This document shows, piece by piece, positions 59,390-64,000 of a stretch of 64,000 nt of DNA (position 1 is its first letter; every line of letters starts with the position of its first letter). The translations under genes and the position numbers were made by a program. The DNA lies in the NCBI GenBank assembly GCA_001784175.1, contig MFPR01000001.1:186001-250000 (forward strand), in the 5' to 3' direction. The DNA comes from Candidatus Lindowbacteria bacterium RIFCSPLOWO2_12_FULL_62_27. GTDB lineage: Bacteria; Lindowbacteria; 2-12-FULL-62-27. Below the pieces are notes generated by a model. The model was not told the DNA's origin. It worked only from the letters and a program-made list of their open reading frames with translations, and did not search any database.

Positions 59390-61360
59390 TCATTCGTACC
59401 GCAGCGCGTCGATCGGCTTGAGGGACGCCGCTTTTCTCGCGGGCCACAGGCCGAAGAGGACGCCGACGGCGACGGAGAATCCGAAGGCGAGGGCCACGGC
59501 CGACGGGGCAACGGCGGCGGTCCAGCCGGCCCAGTGGGATAGGCCGAGCGTGATGAGCCAGCCAAGCACAATACCGGAACAGCCGCCGACGATGCTGACC
59601 GCGACCGCTTCGATGAGGAATTGCCACAAAATATCTTTCGGGCGCGCGCCGATGGCCTTCCGGAGGCCGATTTCGCGCGTTCGTTCCGTGACCGAGACCA
59701 GCATGATGTTCATGATGCCGATGCCGCCGACGAGGAGCGAGATGGCGGCGATGGAGGCGAGGAGCGCGGACAACGTGCGGCTGGTTTCGGTAAGCGTTTC
59801 CTGGAACTGGACCAGATTGCGTATCTGGAAACTGTCGTACCGGGCGGGCGGCAGGCGGTGGCGGCGGATGACGGTTTGCCGCACCGATTCCTCCACGCCC
59901 GCCATGTGCTCCGGCCCCTCGACTTCAATGTCGATCTGGTCGACATATTCTTTTCCGAAGAGCCGCTTCATCGCGGTGCCGAGCGGCACCACGACCAGGT
60001 CGTCCTCATCGCGCCAGGTCGTGGCGCCTTTTTCGGGCAGGATCCCGATCACCTGAAAATTCACGCGGTTGATTTTGATCATCTCCCCGATCGGATTGAC
60101 CGGGCCGAAAATTTCCCGGACGATCGTCATGCCGACGACGGCGACCCTCATCCGTGACTGTTCCTCGGCCGACGTGAAGAACCGGCCGACAACCGGCCGG
60201 GACGCGCGCATGTCGGCGTAGTCGGGGAGCGTTCCCGACACCGTCGTATTCCAGTTCGCGGCGCCGTACACAAGCTGGCCCCGGCCGGACGCGGTCGGCG
60301 ACACCCGGCGGACGCGCGCAAGTGTGCGGACGGCCTCCGCGTCCTCCAGCGTGAAACGGGTCACCGTGCCGGCCTCGAGCATCACGCCATGCGTGCGGAG
60401 CGACCCGGGCCGAAGGACGAGGAGGTTCGACCCCATCGAGGCCAGACGCTCTTCGATCGATTTCTTCGCGCCGTGCCCCAGCGCCAGCATGGCGATCACC
60501 GCCGCGACGCCAATCAGAATGCCCAGAACCGAAAGACCCGTTCGGACCTTGTTGGCCGACAGCGCGCGCACGGCCTGCCGCAGGTACTCGCGGGCGTCGC
60601 GCCAAAAAAGTTTCCATCGACTGCCGGCCACCGCCGGCGGCTCGGCCGCCTCGGCCGGGATGGGCGCAACGGATGCCCGGGCGCCGGGATGCGCCGCGTC
60701 GTCCACGATCCGGCCGTCGCGCATGCGGATGATCCGCCGGGCCTGTTTCGCCACGTCCTCTTCGTGCGTTACCAGAACCACTGTGATGCCGCGGTCATTC
60801 AATTTCCGGAAGATGTCCAAGATTTCGACCTGGCTCCGGGAATCCAGGTTGCCAGTCGGCTCATCCGCGAGAATCATGCGCGGGCGGTTCATCAACGCCC
60901 GCGCGATCGCCACCCGCTGCTGCTGCCCGCCGGACATCTGGTTGGGCATGTGACCCGACCGCTCGGCAAGCCCGACATCGGCGAGCAATTCGCGCGGGCG
61001 GGAGGCAGGATCGACGCCGTTGGCGCAATAGATCAGCGGGAGAGCCGCGTTTTCGAGGGCGCTCATTCTCGGCAGGAGATTGAATTGCTGAAACACGAAT
61101 CCAAGCCAGCGCGACCGCAGCGTGGCCAGGTCCTGCTCCGCGAGCCGCGAAACCCGGCGGCCCATGAGTTCATACACGCCGTCGTCCGGCGTATCGAGAA
61201 GCCCCAGCACATGCAGAAGCGTTGACTTGCCGGACCCCGACGGCCCCATGATGGCCACCCACTCGCCCGGCTCGATCGCCAGGCTGACCCCGTCCAGCGC
61301 GCGGACGACCGTGTCGCCCATGACATAGGATTTGCGGAGATCAACGCAGCGGACGATCAT
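59390..61360 (-). CDS. macB: MacB-type ABC exporter (ATPase-permease fusion)
   Basis: 656 residues from ATG 61360. The N-terminal ATPase (1-230) has Walker A GPSGSGKST, signature MSGGQQQRVAIARAL and DEPTGNLD. After a linker come TM1 (about 275), a periplasmic MacB_PCD domain (300-520) and three TMs with TERTREIGLRKAIGARPKDI. It works with MacA and a TolC-type channel to expel lipophilic drugs, siderophores or lipopeptides. A palindromic array separates it from macA. Confidence 0.94.
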   Translation of the reverse strand: MIVRCVDLRKSYVMGDTVVRALDGVSLAIEPGEWVAIMGPSGSGKSTLLHVLGLLDTPDDGVYELMGRRVSRLAEQDLATLRSRWLGFVFQQFNLLPRMSALENAALPLIYCANGVDPASRPRELLADVGLAERSGHMPNQMSGGQQQRVAIARALMNRPRMILADEPTGNLDSRSQVEILDIFRKLNDRGITVVLVTHEEDVAKQARRIIRMRDGRIVDDAAHPGARASVAPIPAEAAEPPAVAGSRWKLFWRDAREYLRQAVRALSANKVRTGLSVLGILIGVAAVIAMLALGHGAKKSIEERLASMGSNLLVLRPGSLRTHGVMLEAGTVTRFTLEDAEAVRTLARVRRVSPTASGRGQLVYGAANWNTTVSGTLPDYADMRASRPVVGRFFTSAEEQSRMRVAVVGMTIVREIFGPVNPIGEMIKINRVNFQVIGILPEKGATTWRDEDDLVVVPLGTAMKRLFGKEYVDQIDIEVEGPEHMAGVEESVRQTVIRRHRLPPARYDSFQIRNLVQFQETLTETSRTLSALLASIAAISLLVGGIGIMNIMLVSVTERTREIGLRKAIGARPKDILWQFLIEAVAVSIVGGCSGIVLGWLITLGLSHWAGWTAAVAPSAVALAFGFSVAVGVLFGLWPARKAASLKPIDALRYE

Positions 61361-61382
61361 TCTGCTTCGCGGTCCCAAAGCC

Positions 61383-61434
61383 AAAGTGATATCATGATAT
61401 CATGATAGCTATCATGATATCATGATATCACTTT
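61383..61434. repeat. Palindromic TGATATCA octamer array, copy 2 (52-bp perfect palindrome)
   Basis: Two TGATATCA units (61387-61402), the 12-mer TGATAGCTATCA (61403-61414) and two further TGATATCA units (61415-61430), flanked by AAAG/CTTT. All 52 bases are perfectly self-complementary about 61408/61409. It touches the macA stop and lies 22 nt before the macB ATG. Confidence 0.97.
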
Positions 61435-62401
61435 ACTCCCGGCGGGAACTGCGGCGCTGGCCGAAGGGCGAGAACGGATTGGTCGGCGCCTGCGATGCGC
61501 GGTCCGGCAGGCGGGACCGTGCGACCAGGATTTCCTGGCCCTCCGCCAGACCCGAAACGATCTCGGTGCGCTTGCCGTCCGTCAATCCCGTGCTCACCGG
61601 CCGGCGGTCCGGGTCTCGGCCGCCCGGGGCCGGCAAAAGCACCCAGCGGTCGCCGTCGCGGTCGCGCACCGATTCGGCCGGCACGAGGAGGACGCCCGAT
61701 TTTGCCGCGACCTTGAACGTGACGTTGGCCGTCATGCCGCTGCGCATGAAGGGCGGGACGTCGCCGGGCAGGACGTCGACGGCGTAGACGGTGACGTTGT
61801 TGACCGTTTGGGCCTCGTACGCGATGTGATCGACCACGGCGGCGATGGAATGTTGGGGATAGGCGTCGAGGACGACCGATGCGGCCTGCCCGACCTGAAC
61901 GGCGCCGATGTCCGTTTCATCCACCTGCGCCTTGACGATCAGCCGGTCCGATAGAACCACGACGGGATCGGCCGACGTGACCGACTGGCCGGGTTCGACG
62001 CTGCGCGCGATGACGGCGCCGTCGATGGGCGAAACCAGCGGCGCCGGCTTGTACAGCTCGCTCCAGCGCGCGACCTCCTCCGGGCCCTTCATGCGGGCCG
62101 CGTCGAGCAGGGCGGCGCGCTCGGTCGAACTCATCCACGCGACGATCTGGCCCCTTCGGACGGACGCGCCCTCGCGCACGAGGATGTCCTCGATCCGGCC
62201 GCCGATCGGCGGTTTGACCTCCACCCGGTTCTGCGGCTCCACCCCGCCCGTCGTCAGCACGACCGTTTCGATGTCCCCGCGCCGCACGCGCACCGTGTCC
62301 CATTCGATTCCATCGGCCCGACGCCCGCCGCCGCGCCACCAGCCCCAGGCGCCGATGGCCAGCGCCACCACGACCAGCGCGATCATCCATTTGACCCTCA
62401 C
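61433..62401 (-). CDS. macA: MacA-like periplasmic adaptor (HlyD family)
   Basis: 322 residues from GTG 62401 (GTGA overlap with tolC). N-terminal TM anchor (MIALVVVALAIGAWGWW). A lipoyl/barrel-sandwich domain is split into GGVEPQNRVEVKPPIGGRIE and APLVSPIDGAVIARSVEPGQ with a short hairpin between. The beta-barrel TDIGAVQVGQAASVVLDAYP and the membrane-proximal domain follow. Docks MacB to the outer-membrane channel. The hairpin is short for the family. Confidence 0.92.
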   Translation of the reverse strand: MRVKWMIALVVVALAIGAWGWWRGGGRRADGIEWDTVRVRRGDIETVVLTTGGVEPQNRVEVKPPIGGRIEDILVREGASVRRGQIVAWMSSTERAALLDAARMKGPEEVARWSELYKPAPLVSPIDGAVIARSVEPGQSVTSADPVVVLSDRLIVKAQVDETDIGAVQVGQAASVVLDAYPQHSIAAVVDHIAYEAQTVNNVTVYAVDVLPGDVPPFMRSGMTANVTFKVAAKSGVLLVPAESVRDRDGDRWVLLPAPGGRDPDRRPVSTGLTDGKRTEIVSGLAEGQEILVARSRLPDRASQAPTNPFSPFGQRRSSRRE

Positions 62402-63648
62402 GGCTCCAGCTCCTTTCCTGTCGCGTTCAGCCACTCGGCCTCGGCTAGGACGGCGTCCCGGCGGGCCGCGAGCGCGGCCCGTTCCTGTGAAATGAGATCA
62501 TTTTCGATGATATCCCAATCCTGATACGTGAGCAAACCGCTCGCATACTGCGCCTGCGCGATTTCGGCCCGGACCCGCGCGGCTTCCAGAAACTCCTCGC
62601 GAACGGCGACGAACTCCGCCGCGTCGACGAAGCCGGCGTGCCGGTCCCGCAGATCCAGCGACGCGAAGTTCCGCGCCGACTCCTCCACAAACGCGAGCCG
62701 CTCCGCATCCGCGCGCGCCGACTCGACGTCGCGCCATTCCTTGCCGCCGGAAAAGAGCGGGAGCGACAGCGCCAGGCCGCCGGACCAGTCACCCGTGGTT
62801 CGTCGCGGCGGCCAGCGGCCGTCCGAGCGTTTGGCGGACCCGGACAGCGACAGGGTCGGATAGAAATTCCGGCGCTCGATGGTGACGCCCAGTTCCCCGG
62901 CCCGCCGGTCCGCAACTGATTTTCGCACGGCGGGCGTACGATCGGCGAGCGCCGCAAAGTCCGGTTCCTCCGGCGGCACGCCGGCTTCAAGCCCGCCCAC
63001 CGCGCGAACCTCGCCGTCGTCCCGCCCGCCCAGCGCGCGGCGCAGTTCCTGCTGCGCGACCCGCACGGCGCGCCGCGCCTGCCGGACATCGAAATCGGCC
63101 TCGTGGGCCTGAGCCTTTGCGCGCAAAAATGACCCCTTATGCTCGCGGCCGGCGTCAAACCTCGCGCGGACCAGATCGACGTTCTGCTTGCGGCGGTCCG
63201 CGATTTTTTCCGCCAGCGTCAAAAATTCCTGCGCGTGCAAAAGGCGGGCGAAGGCCGACCGAAGATCGATCTGCACATCGGCCGACGTTGACGCGAGGTC
63301 CGCCCGCGCCGCGTCGAGCGCGGCCTTCGCCTTCGCTACTTCCGGCTGGTCGGTCAGGCCGGGGAACAGGCGCTGGCTGGCGGAAAGGCTGTAGGCATAC
63401 TGATCGCCGGAGGCGGACGAATGAGACCGCGAGTAATCGACGCCTCCATCCAGATCCGGCCAGTACTCGGCCCGCCCGGACCCGACCGCCGCCGCGGCCG
63501 ATCGAACCGACGCTTCGGCCGCCCGAAGGTCCGGATGCCGCGCGCGGGCTTCGCGCGCGCATTGCTCCCAACTCACATCGCCGGCCCAAGCCACCATCGC
63601 CCCGAATGCGACGGCAGCGCCGACCGCAAACGTCCTTGCGATCTTCAT
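62398..63648 (-). CDS. tolC: TolC-family outer-membrane efflux protein
   Basis: 416 residues from ATG 63648: signal peptide (FAVGAAVAFGAMVAWA) and two OEP repeats of long helices. The first half has HPDLRAAEASVRSAAAAVGSGRAEYWP and the second has NFYPTLSLSGSAKRSDG and YASGLLTYQDWDIIENDLI. First gene of the tolC-macA-macB operon, completing a tripartite exporter. GTG 63666 is an alternative start. Confidence 0.92.
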   Translation of the reverse strand: MKIARTFAVGAAVAFGAMVAWAGDVSWEQCAREARARHPDLRAAEASVRSAAAAVGSGRAEYWPDLDGGVDYSRSHSSASGDQYAYSLSASQRLFPGLTDQPEVAKAKAALDAARADLASTSADVQIDLRSAFARLLHAQEFLTLAEKIADRRKQNVDLVRARFDAGREHKGSFLRAKAQAHEADFDVRQARRAVRVAQQELRRALGGRDDGEVRAVGGLEAGVPPEEPDFAALADRTPAVRKSVADRRAGELGVTIERRNFYPTLSLSGSAKRSDGRWPPRRTTGDWSGGLALSLPLFSGGKEWRDVESARADAERLAFVEESARNFASLDLRDRHAGFVDAAEFVAVREEFLEAARVRAEIAQAQYASGLLTYQDWDIIENDLISQERAALAARRDAVLAEAEWLNATGKELEP

Positions 63649-63716
63649 CGACAATGGTAATATCACAAACTTTCAAATCTGGCGATTCAAAACCGCCCAA
63701 AGGGGAGACGCATCCT

Positions 63717-64000
63717 ATGAATACCATCTTGCTCTTGGTTTTCTCAAATGTGTTCATGACCATCGCATGGTACGGGCACCTGAAATACAAATCGCACGCG
63801 CTCGGGGCCGTGATCCTGATCAGTTGGCTGATCGCGCTGCCTGAGTACATGCTCCAGGTGCCCGCGAACCGGTTCGGCCACGGGGCGTTCACGGCGCCTC
63901 AGTTGAAGATCATCCAGGAGATCATCTCGATTTCGGTGTTTGTTCTCTTCTGCATGACGTACCTCAGGGAACCGATCCGGTGGAACTACGTGGTCTCGTT
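63717..64000 (+). CDS. DUF486 small membrane protein (3' end outside window)
   Basis: 94 residues visible from ATG 63717 (AGGGGAG upstream). NTILLLVFSNVFMTIAWYGH, LISWLIALPEYMLQVPANR and FTAPQLKIIQEIISISVFV are the DUF486/DMT-superfamily signature, normally about 110 residues with four TMs. Function unknown. Divergent from tolC. Confidence 0.9.
   Translation, partial: MNTILLLVFSNVFMTIAWYGHLKYKSHALGAVILISWLIALPEYMLQVPANRFGHGAFTAPQLKIIQEIISISVFVLFCMTYLREPIRWNYVVS

Noticed and set aside
61383-61434. Rho-independent terminator between macA and macB
   Set aside because: The hairpin is A/T-rich with no U-tract on either strand and sits inside an operon whose products work together.

Overview
The window is 64 kb of G+C-rich chromosomal DNA from a Gram-negative, flagellated, type IV piliated bacterium. 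Housekeeping genes dominate. The gene content (pilB-pilT-pilC-pilS-pilR order, dprA-smg-topA-trmFO-xerC order, a CIRCE-controlled groESL, a PF08886-type glutamate-cysteine ligase, flagellin-modifying Maf protein, 2-oxoacid:ferredoxin oxidoreductase) suggests a deltaproteobacterium-like lineage (Desulfobacterota/Myxococcota or an uncultured relative). This placement is inference from gene content and has not been checked phylogenetically. Coding density is very high, and no stretch longer than 300 bases lacks a gene.

Layout. 1-2.1 kb: an FHA-GAF nucleotide cyclase, a tiny secreted-type ORF that overlaps its start, and a higBA toxin-antitoxin pair. 2.2-6.5 kb: mfd and gshA. 6.5-15 kb, minus strand: gmhA-ubiD, then dprA-smg-topA-trmFO-xerC (DNA uptake/recombination, topology, tRNA methylation). 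15-18 kb: nth, an MFS exporter, glgC. 18.1-19.8 kb: a Phd-type antitoxin with a divergent toxin candidate, then a predicted MotA-like/FliL fusion protein. 19.8-23.8 kb: CBS protein-korA-korB-zinc ribbon/CBS protein. 23.8-32 kb, minus strand: an AsmA-like protein, a DUF3108 protein, an M48 lipoprotein protease, HU, queA, a GAF protein and tgt. 32.1-34.2 kb: groESL. 34.2-36.7 kb: maf-fliS-fliT-like flagellar genes. 36.8-39.1 kb: an rfbB-like dehydratase and a TPR protein. 39.1-55 kb, minus strand: a long run from an HD-GYP phosphodiesterase through two pilus assembly ATPases, pilT, pilC, pilS/pilR-like two-component genes, an M23 peptidase, ligA, trmI and a duplicated-domain membrane protein. 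55-57.8 kb: dsbD and an NlpC/P60 peptidase. 57.9-59.4 kb: tRNA-Gln, an SDR, a 66-aa protein and an HNH protein. 59.4-63.7 kb: a tolC-macA-macB efflux operon. The window ends in a DUF486 membrane protein.

System-level signals. (1) Many first-in-operon genes have a sigma70-like -10 element ending only 6-9 nt before the start codon and lack a Shine-Dalgarno sequence, so leaderless mRNA may be common in this genome. (2) Three genes (queA, tgt, M23 peptidase) appear to start at CTG next to the stop codon of the preceding gene; for queA and tgt, CTG aligns with the family's initiator Met. (3) An undescribed palindromic array of TGATATCA octamers around a central TGATAGCTATCA occurs twice, each time between the stop of one gene and the start of the next in an operon. 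(4) A predicted MotA-like channel core fused to FliL is unusual. (5) c-di-GMP turnover (HD-GYP) sits directly next to a pilus ATPase with MshEN-type motifs.
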